This document shows, in pieces, positions 1-5,559 of a stretch of 12,161 nt of DNA. Within the stretch, counting starts at the first letter, position 1. Each line of letters opens with the position of its first letter. The notes beneath the pieces were generated by a model that was not told the origin of the DNA, made no database searches, and worked only from the letters and a program-made list of their open reading frames with translations. This DNA is from Kuenenia sp039794105 (lineage in GTDB: Bacteria; Planctomycetota; Brocadiia; Brocadiales; Brocadiaceae). The translations under genes were made by a program, and so were the position numbers. Where the stretch lies: assembly GCF_039794105.1 (NCBI RefSeq), contig NZ_JBDIWA010000054.1, positions 1-12,161 of the forward strand, written 5' to 3'.

Positions 1-2
1 GA

Positions 3-869
3 TTAAAAATTACATACATCCATCAGGAAGGAACAGGCGATGATTTCGGGAATTTTGAAATAACACGGTTCAGAACAGATGCGAATTACAAACCGGCGCG
101 GATACTGGAGGCAACGGACGTTTCGTTGGGTCTTGGACATACCATATTCAATTTTTTGGACCATACCGGCTCTACGGCGGAGCATTTCTGGCTCAAGGGA
201 AACAAAAATTTCCGGAATGGTGTTATGACATATCTAAATGGCGAATTGTCCACCTATACGGAAAACAATAAAGAAACGGTTCAATTTGAAGCAGGCATAC
301 ATTATCAAATAGCCGAATTGTTTGATACTACCGTGTTTACAGGGAGAGAGGATGTCCTGGAGAATTTTATCACATTAAGCAATCACAGGGCGCGCTACTA
401 TACCGGCGGGCGGGTTATGTGGGATATTGATGAACACTTTGACGTATATGCACAGGGGAAGCAGTACTGGTATAATGACGGGAACGATGGCTTTGAGTAT
501 GACGTGTCTGTTGGGTATAAATTTTTTGTGTATCCGCGGATTTTAAAATTATCCGTAGGAATATTTGGCTTTGATGTAGATGGACACGTCAGCGAGTACT
601 GGTCTCCAAACGCATATAAAAAGTATTCTGCCGCCCTAAGCTGGCGCCACTATCTGGGAAAAGAACACTACACCGGCGCTCCGGAGTTTTTTTATGAAAT
701 GGTAATGAAGCAAGGCATTGACAGCGACAGTGTCGATTTTGCGGAGCCGTCGCTCGCTTTCGGATGGGACAATAAACGGCGTATGAATGCCAGGCTTGAA
801 ATAAAGCCCATGAGATCGGTTGTTTACGATGAAGAACGGATATTTTTCTATTTTAATGTACGTTTTTAA
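3..869 (+). CDS. C-terminal part of an outer-membrane beta-barrel protein, possibly an exopolysaccharide-export porin (5' end outside window)
   Basis: The frame is open from base 3 to the TAA at 867-869 (288 visible residues) with no stop at the left edge, so the gene starts outside the window; the TTG at 126 is an internal codon, not a start. The sequence alternates polar and aromatic residues in 8-12 residue stretches separated by short polar turns, typical of an outer-membrane barrel. It ends in Y-F-N-V-R-F, and a terminal Phe is the classic signal for BAM-dependent barrel assembly. A segment reading YWSPNAYKKYSAALSWRHYLG-like, about 90 residues before the end, resembles the 'Y(W/F)SP..Y' strands seen in barrels of BcsC/PgaA-type TPR-porins. 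I infer, without proof, that the missing N-terminus carries TPR repeats and that the protein exports a polysaccharide. The sugar-nucleotide epimerase 8.7 kb away loosely fits this. The barrel call is fairly secure; the substrate is not. Confidence 0.7.
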   Translation, partial: LKITYIHQEGTGDDFGNFEITRFRTDANYKPARILEATDVSLGLGHTIFNFLDHTGSTAEHFWLKGNKNFRNGVMTYLNGELSTYTENNKETVQFEAGIHYQIAELFDTTVFTGREDVLENFITLSNHRARYYTGGRVMWDIDEHFDVYAQGKQYWYNDGNDGFEYDVSVGYKFFVYPRILKLSVGIFGFDVDGHVSEYWSPNAYKKYSAALSWRHYLGKEHYTGAPEFFYEMVMKQGIDSDSVDFAEPSLAFGWDNKRRMNARLEIKPMRSVVYDEERIFFYFNVRF

Positions 870-919
870 GGATCAACCCCACAAGGACATGAAAGCTGCA
901 AGAGACATGGCAAGCCTGT

Positions 920-947
920 CCCCCCGCTGGTGGGGGATTAAGGGGGT
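920..947. repeat. C-run/G-run intergenic hairpin repeat
   Basis: A run of C is followed by GCTGGT, then GGGGG, ATTAA and a second GGGGG. The first C-run can pair with either G-run. It lies 50 bp after the barrel gene stop. A similar C5/G5 arrangement recurs inside the insertion at 1042-1068, so this is a dispersed repeat type. It could attenuate read-through from the barrel gene, but no T-run follows, so I do not call it an intrinsic terminator. Confidence 0.45.
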
Positions 948-986
948 GGAATCGTTTGCATAGGAAATCCGGGAGACTTACTCCAA

Positions 987-1250
987 GCGGGTTCAGGTTT
1001 GCAACCCAATGTCATTAAGTTAAGCAACCTGCCAGAAAAGTCCCCCTTAAAAAGGGGGATAAAGGGGGTTGTTTTTAATCAAATAATCTTAACTTAATGA
1101 CATTGGGTTGCAACCTGAACCTATGAGTTTATGCGTATAATGGGATCATATACTGCGGTAAAAACCCTGTTTGTCATCTGGGATTTATTTGTCATTTTTC
1201 TGCTAATAGAGGGCGGGATTGGAAGTATAAAACGTTTGGTTCAGGTACAA
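987..1250. repeat. Dispersed ~180 bp palindrome-bounded repeat, copy 1 (interrupted by a MITE-like insertion)
   Basis: The stretch begins with GCGGGTTCAGGTTTGCAA, is broken by the insertion at 1005-1107, and resumes with CCTGAACC and a body reading TTTATGCGTATAATGG. It finishes with AAGTATAAAACGTTTGGTTC at about 1223-1242 followed by AGGTACAA. The same order of words occurs uninterrupted at 8770-8953, with scattered substitutions and one ~15 bp length difference. The right-hand palindrome is degraded here (AGGTACAAAAAATC instead of a closing CCTGAACCC). A 76-codon open frame starting at 1131 lies mostly inside this repeat and is probably not a gene. Confidence 0.8.
1005..1107. mobile_element. 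MITE-like insertion with 20 bp terminal inverted repeats and TTGCAA target duplication
   Basis: The ends read CCCAATGTCATTAAGTTAAG (1005-1024) and its exact reverse complement (1088-1107). They enclose about 60 bp with a C5/G5 hairpin (1042-1057) and no coding capacity. The flanks are TTGCAA at 999-1004 and TTGCAA at 1108-1113. Removing the element and one TTGCAA restores GGTTCAGGTTTGCAACCTGAACC, which is the intact left end of the second repeat copy near 8772-8794. That is direct evidence of insertion. Because TTGCAA is its own reverse complement, the exact boundary is ambiguous by a few bases. It must have been mobilised by a transposase encoded elsewhere; the family is not identifiable here. 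Confidence 0.75.
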
Positions 1251-1360
1251 AAAATCGGGAATACACCGTGTTCAAAGTCTGTGGAGCTTGGGAACGAGAT
1301 CGAAAAACACTTTATTGGAGGGAAAATAACTATTTTTTTAAAACAAGGAGAGTGTCATTA

Positions 1361-2365
1361 GTGAAATACGCAAAGGATGATTCCGTCGTAGTCGTTCTTT
1401 CCGCTATATGTGGAAATTTACTTCTTACCATCGCCAAATTTTCAGGATGGCTCGTTAGCAGAAGCCCTTCAATGCTGGCAGAGGCGATTCACTCATTCGC
1501 CGACACGGCAAATCAGATATTGCTCTATGTAGGCATACAACATAGCCGCAGCGGCCCGAGCCGTGAATTTCCATGGGGACAAGGTTCTTCACGGTACCTA
1601 TGGAACTTAATTTCAGCAGTAGGCATATTTTTTGTAGGATTTGGCGCAACCACCTATCACGGCATCAGTTCACTTTTCAAACCCCACGAGGCTTTTCGCT
1701 CAGAATTATATTGGTTGTCCATTACAATCCTTGCGCTGTCATTTTTTGTTGAAGGCTATGTATTGATTATCGCATATAAAAAAATGAAAAAGAAACAGGG
1801 CAGGCGTTCACTGAGGAATATTGTTTTGTCCGGAGATGACCCCACTATCACCGCGGTCTTGCTCGAAGATTCCATTGCCGTACTTGGTGTTGTTACTGCC
1901 CTTACAGGACTATGGCTGTCTCATATATATCAGAGTCACCTGCCTGACGCCATTGCCTCTATTATCATTGGTATATTTCTTGGAATCATGGCGGTATTAC
2001 TTGCTTTTGTGAATGGACGTTTACTCATTGGCATGGCAGTAAGTGAGGAAAAGGAAAAGGATATCCGGCAATTTATCGGAATATACCCATCGGTGGAAAA
2101 GGTAATCAGCCTCAAAACCCAAATCCTTGGCCCAAACATGGTAAAACTCACGGCAGAAATAGAATTTCATGGAGGAATCATGTTTGACAGAAAACAAGTC
2201 GAGGCCGATGCGGAACTCATCCGGCAAGGAGAAGAACCTTTGCCCATACTTGTTGACACCATAGAGAGAACCGTAAGGGTCGTCGGCAATGAAATCAATA
2301 AACTGGAAAGGGCCATCCGTGAACGATTCCCAGAAATATCCTCTATCTCACTTGAGGTGTATTAG
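1361..2365 (+). CDS. Cation diffusion facilitator (CDF/SLC30) metal efflux transporter, ZnT9-like
   Basis: A 334-residue inner-membrane protein, expected to export Zn2+ or another divalent metal by proton antiport. Hydrophobic segments lie near residues 9-31, 37-58, 80-102, 116-138, 165-188 and 193-220, giving the six-helix CDF core, followed by a cytoplasmic C-terminal domain from about 225. The second helix carries the CDF metal-site motif HSFAD (H44, D48) within MLAEAIHSFADTANQ. Helix 5 has LLEDSIAVLG with E169-D170. The motifs GSSRY(L)..LISAVGIF and DDPT..AVLLEDS are typical of the SLC30A9/ZnT9-like branch. I chose GTG 1361 because AAGGAG at 1345-1350 sits 10 bp upstream; the upstream in-frame GTG at 1268 would add 31 residues with no membrane or family character. 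It stands alone, with repeat-rich gaps on both sides. Confidence 0.88.
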   Translation: MKYAKDDSVVVVLSAICGNLLLTIAKFSGWLVSRSPSMLAEAIHSFADTANQILLYVGIQHSRSGPSREFPWGQGSSRYLWNLISAVGIFFVGFGATTYHGISSLFKPHEAFRSELYWLSITILALSFFVEGYVLIIAYKKMKKKQGRRSLRNIVLSGDDPTITAVLLEDSIAVLGVVTALTGLWLSHIYQSHLPDAIASIIIGIFLGIMAVLLAFVNGRLLIGMAVSEEKEKDIRQFIGIYPSVEKVISLKTQILGPNMVKLTAEIEFHGGIMFDRKQVEADAELIRQGEEPLPILVDTIERTVRVVGNEINKLERAIRERFPEISSISLEVY

Positions 2366-2423
2366 TGTAACAGTCGGCAGTCGGCAGATTGCTGATTGAG
2401 GATTGCCGACTGATATCGGCAGT

Positions 2424-2449
2424 CGAATATCGAACAAGGAATTTCGAAT
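2424..2449. repeat. 26 bp dispersed repeat (inverted partner at 5163-5188)
   Basis: The 26 bases, beginning CGAATATCGAACAAGG and ending TTCGAAT, recur in reverse complement at 5163-5188 with a single mismatch. The preceding 2370-2423 is rich in short CAGTCGGCA / TGCCGACTG units, giving further imperfect inverted pairing. No coding function is visible. Confidence 0.7.
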
Positions 2450-2452
2450 TAT

Positions 2453-2486
2453 GAAGCAGTGGCGTATTGCAATACGCCACTGCTTC
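2453..2486. repeat. Perfect 34 bp palindrome centred on TTGCAA
   Basis: The arms GAAGCAGTGGCGTATTG and CAATACGCCACTGCTTC are exact reverse complements with no loop. It lies 88 bp after the transporter stop. There is no T-run on either side, so it is not a standard intrinsic terminator, although a transcript would fold into a very stable hairpin. Like the palindrome at 3406-3441, it is centred on TTGCAA. Confidence 0.85.
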
Positions 2487-2937
2487 GTACCATATTTCCC
2501 CCATGCAATTATTGCACTAAAAAATCCGTTCAATCAGCCGCATTTTGTTCATCTTCCAGTTTTATTTTGAAAAATACTCCTTATGTTGCAATATGTTAAG
2601 ACACTTCCTCCCTTTTTTGCAATTCTTGCGCAGACACTGTAACGAAAGACACGGTTTCAGGCATTGCCCACCAATTTAAAAAATTTTTTTCCCTGTAAAA
2701 TGTGACTATTAAAACAACCTATATCCTTTCATTCATCAGAAACAACATTTGGCATAATAATTGTTAATTGTATTGTTGACATTCGTGCACGTTTGGTTGT
2801 TTGAAAAATAATAGTTACAAATTGTTACGTTTATTGCCTGATTTTGTTTGCTAAGGGCGGTAGTGTTTTTAAAAACGTGTAAAGGGTATATCTACTTACA
2901 AGGTAATCTCATAAACCTTTTAAATCTGAATAAGCCT
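2487..2937. other. AT-rich gap upstream of the NUMOD1 gene
   Basis: I see no coding frame here. The stretch has A/T tracts (2678-2693), a TTGACA hexamer at 2776-2781 that has no well-spaced -10 partner, and the motif GTTACAAATTGTTAC at 2814-2828 (see its own entry). An open frame runs from TTG 2848 into the NUMOD1 gene, but its 30 extra codons are low-complexity and lie outside the domain, so I treat them as leader. Confidence 0.4.
2814..2828. promoter_or_regulatory. Candidate operator, copy of a GTWACAATTTGTAAC motif
   Basis: Read on the minus strand this is GTAACAATTTGTAAC, which differs at one position from GTTACAATTTGTAAC at 5145-5159 in the divergent kinase gap. It lies about 110 bp upstream of the NUMOD1 gene ATG. 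The copy at 5144-5160 is a perfect interrupted palindrome, as expected for a dimeric regulator. No binding protein is identified. Confidence 0.35.
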
Positions 2938-3357
2938 ATGGAAACAAAAAAAGTAAAACAAATTGATTTAACAAGCGGCATGGTAATGAATATATTTTCT
3001 TCTGTCACAGAGGCATCAAAACTTACAGGGGTAAGCAAGGCAACGATAAGTTATTGTATAAACAGAAAAAAGGACTCTGGCAGGGGCTTTATATGGGAAG
3101 CATTGCGGGACGAAGAAGGTACAACGAATCGCTCGTTAATTATTATGAATGAAGAATGGGAAAATAAACTGCTTAGAAGAAAATATCATAGAATCAAAAA
3201 TATGTATAAGAACGCGAAGATTCGCCACTGCCTTCTCTGCAACACGAAATTCATTAGTATTGATATCTATAACCGAAGATGTGATAAATGCAACAGTAAT
3301 GTTGAACATTCAAAAGATTCACACATTGTTTACAAACATGAACCCCTGATTTCTTAA
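2938..3357 (+). CDS. Small free-standing NUMOD1 / zinc-ribbon DNA-binding protein
   Basis: A 139-residue protein. Residues about 6-56 match the NUMOD1 pattern (nuclease-associated modular DNA-binding domain 1). They read V-K-Q-I-D-L-T-S-G, then a helix-turn-helix like SSVTEASKLTGVSKATISYC, and close with GRGFIWEA. Residues about 99-119 hold CLLC and CDKC, a C-x2-C-x13-C-x2-C pattern suited to one Zn2+. The linker between them is basic and helical. NUMOD1 is normally a DNA-contact module attached to homing endonucleases, but no GIY-YIG, HNH or LAGLIDADG catalytic motif is visible here. It may therefore be a domesticated DNA-binding remnant or a small regulator. I prefer ATG 2938, where the family pattern begins. 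No Shine-Dalgarno sequence is visible before it, so the start is uncertain; TTG 2848 is the alternative. Confidence 0.65.
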   Translation: METKKVKQIDLTSGMVMNIFSSVTEASKLTGVSKATISYCINRKKDSGRGFIWEALRDEEGTTNRSLIIMNEEWENKLLRRKYHRIKNMYKNAKIRHCLLCNTKFISIDIYNRRCDKCNSNVEHSKDSHIVYKHEPLIS

Positions 3358-3405
3358 ACATCTACCTGATTCCCCAAAATACCATTATAGTCTTGCAAAC
3401 ATCTC

Positions 3406-3441
3406 CAGGCGGGTTCAGGTTTGCAAACCTGAACCCGCCTG
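3406..3441. repeat. Perfect 36 bp palindrome, isolated copy of the GGTTCAGG-TTGCAA-CCTGAACC repeat
   Basis: The left arm CAGGCGGGTTCAGGTTTG and its exact reverse complement meet at a TTGCAA centre. It is the best-preserved copy in the window of the palindrome that bounds the ~180 bp repeats at 987-1250 and 8770-8953; a decayed copy is at 10563-10590. It starts 48 bp after the NUMOD1 gene stop. Confidence 0.9.
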
Positions 3442-3454
3442 AAATCAAACAAAT

Positions 3455-3472
3455 CTGATTTTAGAAAATCAG
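3455..3472 (+). terminator. Weak hairpin, possible terminator of the NUMOD1 gene
   Basis: CTGATTTT and AAAATCAG form an 8 bp stem with a 2-base AG gap, followed by GTTGGGTTTTT. The stem is AT-rich and the T-run is 5 bases and displaced, so the call is weak. Confidence 0.3.
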
Positions 3473-3514
3473 GTTGGGTTTTTAAAAGACAAACGCCCAA
3501 CGGCATTCATTTTT

Positions 3515-3583
3515 ACCCACCCCTACCCCTCCCAAGAGGGGAATTTGATAAGTCCCCTCTTGGGAAGGGATTGAGGGGTGGGT
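3515..3583. terminator. Long imperfect inverted repeat between convergent genes, candidate bidirectional terminator
   Basis: An arm with ACCCACCCCT...CCCAAGAGGGGA (3515-3542) pairs with TCCCCTCTTGGGAAGGG...AGGGGTGGGT (3553-3583) across a 10-base loop, with one small bulge region. A shorter hairpin is nested in each arm (CCC..AAGAGGGG). It lies between the NUMOD1 gene stop and the stop of the minus-strand kinase. TTTATT follows on the plus strand. The same type of C/G-rich repeat probably occurs elsewhere in the genome, so it may be a mobile repeat co-opted as a terminator. Confidence 0.5.
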
Positions 3584-3643
3584 TTATTCATTGCTTAACT
3601 AAAAAGATTGAAAATATCTAAACATAGATTTATTTGAACTATA

Positions 3644-4984
3644 TCATGATTCATCTTCCAACGGGAGTGTTATTCTAAAGGCAGTTCCTTTCCCAACTAC
3701 GCTTTCCGCCTCAATAGTGCCATTATGCATCTGTACTATTTTATTCGCCAGGCTCAATCCCATGCCTGTCCCACTTTTATTTTTAAATTTGCTGAAAAAA
3801 GGATCAAATATCTTTGGGAGAAAGTCTTTCTGAATCCCTGACCCTGAATCTTTTATAAGAATTTCCACCACCTTTTTTTCTTCGAGAAAACCGGTTTCTA
3901 TCGTTATTGTCCCCGCCCTTTGAAGTTCTGGAATGGCAGACATCCCTTGTAATTCTTCTATAGCCATGAACGCATTGTTAATGATGTTTGCTATCACTAA
4001 TTCAATTTGTTTCGCGTCAATTAGCATAGTGGGAACCGCAGGATTCCCGGCATAGAATATATCGATTTTCTTCTTGTTTGCCTGATACTCGTAAAGATCT
4101 ATTACCCCTTTTATCAGATCATTCATTTTGTGTCTTGTTTTTACCGGTTCGCTCTGACTTACGAAAGCTACCAGGCTTTTAATGAGGTTCTTACACTGCA
4201 TGGACACATTCGTTGTGTCTTCCAGATATTCCACTATACTCATTCCTTTTTTGCTTACGCCATCAATCGTTTTCCGCAATTCTTCAAAGCTGACGCACAA
4301 TTCGGCGATAATACCATTCAGCCTGTCATTTATTCCTTTATCACCGGAAAGGTAATTCTCATTTATCATTTGCCTCAGTCTTTGCAATGTGTCACTCATA
4401 GCAGAAAACCTTGCTTCGGTAACAATGCTTATTCTTAAAAATTGAGGGAAAAGTCTTTTCACTTCCTTTACACAAATAAAAACAACCCCAAATGAGTTGT
4501 TAATTTTATGGACAAAATCTACGAGCGTCTTTTTTAAATAATTAACAGTATACACAGTTTTTTTTGTTGTTTCGTTAATAGCATCAAATATCACAAGGCT
4601 ACCGGCAATTTTTTCATTCTGATATATTGGATACGCCGTGTATTCAAAGGGAACATGGCTGCCATCCGCGCGCAAAAATACATCATTCGTTCCATGTATT
4701 TCCCTCCCTTGTTTTTGCGCCTGATATATCCGGCATTTTTCAACAGGAATATCGTTGCCCTCTTCATCGGCGCAATGAATTAAGTCATACATCTTCTTTC
4801 CCAGCATTTGTCCACTCTCTTCATAACAAAGGGCTTTGAGACAGGCAGCATTCACAAAATCACAAACACCCTCATTGTTTACGCTAAACATCGGTTTGCC
4901 AATGGCATTAACCATGGCAAAAAAACGATTCTCCTCTTCTTTCGCCTGCATAGTATTTTGCACTGCATCGGGTTCTTTTTTCAA
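3644..4984 (-). CDS. Soluble PAS sensor histidine kinase with altered H-box
   Basis: A 446-residue cytoplasmic kinase with no membrane segment or signal peptide. Residues about 17-140 form a PAS domain, including a HCADEEG...VEKCRIY segment and the usual FLRADGSHVPFEYTAYPI core. Residues about 145-285 are a long helical dimerisation region. Its H-box reads FVHKINNSFG (H159) where the class consensus is HEIN(N/T)P: the Glu after His and the Pro are replaced by Lys and Ser. The ATP-binding domain is intact, with N-box ELVIANIINNAFMAI, G1 DSGSGI (about 379-384), F-box FDPFFSKF and G2 GTGMGL (about 405-410). I chose TTG 4984 because GGAG on the minus strand (complement of 4993-4996) sits 7 bases upstream. 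GTG 4993 overlaps that GGAG and would add 3 residues. It is divergent from a paralogous kinase at 5560 and convergent with the NUMOD1 gene. Confidence 0.88.
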   Translation of the reverse strand: MKKEPDAVQNTMQAKEEENRFFAMVNAIGKPMFSVNNEGVCDFVNAACLKALCYEESGQMLGKKMYDLIHCADEEGNDIPVEKCRIYQAQKQGREIHGTNDVFLRADGSHVPFEYTAYPIYQNEKIAGSLVIFDAINETTKKTVYTVNYLKKTLVDFVHKINNSFGVVFICVKEVKRLFPQFLRISIVTEARFSAMSDTLQRLRQMINENYLSGDKGINDRLNGIIAELCVSFEELRKTIDGVSKKGMSIVEYLEDTTNVSMQCKNLIKSLVAFVSQSEPVKTRHKMNDLIKGVIDLYEYQANKKKIDIFYAGNPAVPTMLIDAKQIELVIANIINNAFMAIEELQGMSAIPELQRAGTITIETGFLEEKKVVEILIKDSGSGIQKDFLPKIFDPFFSKFKNKSGTGMGLSLANKIVQMHNGTIEAESVVGKGTAFRITLPLEDES

Positions 4985-5074
4985 AGGTAGCACTCCGTTC
5001 TTTAATTCTTCTTTTGATCTTTTTGTAACACTTTAGTACTGTTTCATATGGGCACTTAATTTTAGTTACACCAT

Positions 5075-5110
5075 ATTATCAATGTAATACAGCATTATCA
5101 ATGCAATACA
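5075..5110. repeat. Two 17 bp direct repeats with 19 bp period, candidate operator pair
   Basis: ATTATCAATGTAATACA (5075-5091) and ATTATCAATGCAATACA (5094-5110) differ at one base and are spaced two bases apart. The repeat unit is close to two helical turns, which would place two proteins on the same DNA face. The pair lies about 90-125 bp upstream of the minus-strand kinase start, in promoter territory. Confidence 0.5.
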
Positions 5111-5143
5111 TTTATAGCTAAAAACATTTATTTTTCAAAGAAT

Positions 5144-5160
5144 TGTTACAATTTGTAACA
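5144..5160. promoter_or_regulatory. Perfect interrupted palindrome TGTTACA-ATT-TGTAACA, candidate operator
   Basis: Seven-base arms separated by ATT form a typical dimer-binding site. A near-identical 15 bp word is present at 2814-2828 before the NUMOD1 gene. Single half-sites (TGTAAC or its complement) also occur at 5025-5030 and 6870-6875. The regulator is unknown. Confidence 0.45.
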
Positions 5161-5162
5161 CT

Positions 5163-5188
5163 ATTCGAAATCCCTTGTTCGATATTCG
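5163..5188. repeat. 26 bp dispersed repeat, inverted partner of 2424-2449
   Basis: The stretch reads ATTCGAAATCCCTTG then TTCGATATTCG, which is the reverse complement of 2424-2449 with one mismatch. It is followed by GTTATTCATTCGG. It is a small intergenic repeat with no visible function. Confidence 0.7.
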
Positions 5189-5559
5189 TTATTCATTCGG
5201 AGGTTGGATGTCCGCAAAAAATATGGACTTCTGATATTGCACAATCAAATTAATCCGTAATTTTAACTTAGCGCTTATGTACTCTATACCCCCTTTAGTA
5301 TCAGTCCATTTTGGGGTATTTACACATAGGCAAATAATATAGTATATTATTAAAAGTAAATATTATTTCATAACCACCTCTTAATCATCTCCTGCGTAAG
5401 AAGGAAAAAAGAGAGGTAGTAAATTCAATCACAACCGTTTAACGAACTACTTAAAAAGGAGAAACGTTTAAGGGAAATGGGGCTTTTATTACAAAAGAAC
5501 ATTACCTGTTAATTCCTTCACAATAAGGAAAGGAATCCTACTATAGAAAGGAATATAGC

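Larger units (their letters stand above)
5021..5559. promoter_or_regulatory. Divergent regulatory gap between two histidine kinase genes
   Basis: About 540 bp without a coding frame. It holds a 17 bp direct repeat (5075-5110), a TGTTACA/TGTAACA palindrome (5144-5160), a 26 bp dispersed repeat (5163-5188), ATACCCC...GGGGTAT inverted arms (5286-5292 and 5313-5319), AATAATAT-AGT-ATATTATT (5333-5351) and a TTCCTT-loop-AAGGAA hairpin (5513-5530). The last lies just before the downstream kinase's ribosome site, AAAGGA at 5547-5552. I found no convincing -24/-12 sigma-54 element here, so the kinases probably use a housekeeping sigma factor. Confidence 0.5.

Noticed and set aside
1131..1361. 76-codon plus-strand open frame starting MRIMGSY
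   Set aside because: Its first half lies inside the dispersed ~180 bp repeat; the second copy of that repeat does not keep the frame, and the end overlaps the ribosome site of the transporter gene.
2750..2765. TGGCAT-AATAA-TTGTT as a sigma-54 promoter before the NUMOD1 gene
   Set aside because: The -24 block and spacing are good, but the essential GC of the -12 block is GT, and the distance to the ATG at 2938 is long. Too weak to annotate.
3406..3441. GG-N10-GC inside the GGGTTCAGGTTTGCAA palindrome as a bidirectional sigma-54 promoter
   Set aside because: The spacing fits, but the -24 block (CGGGTT) is poor and the motif is part of a dispersed repeat found in gene-unrelated places.
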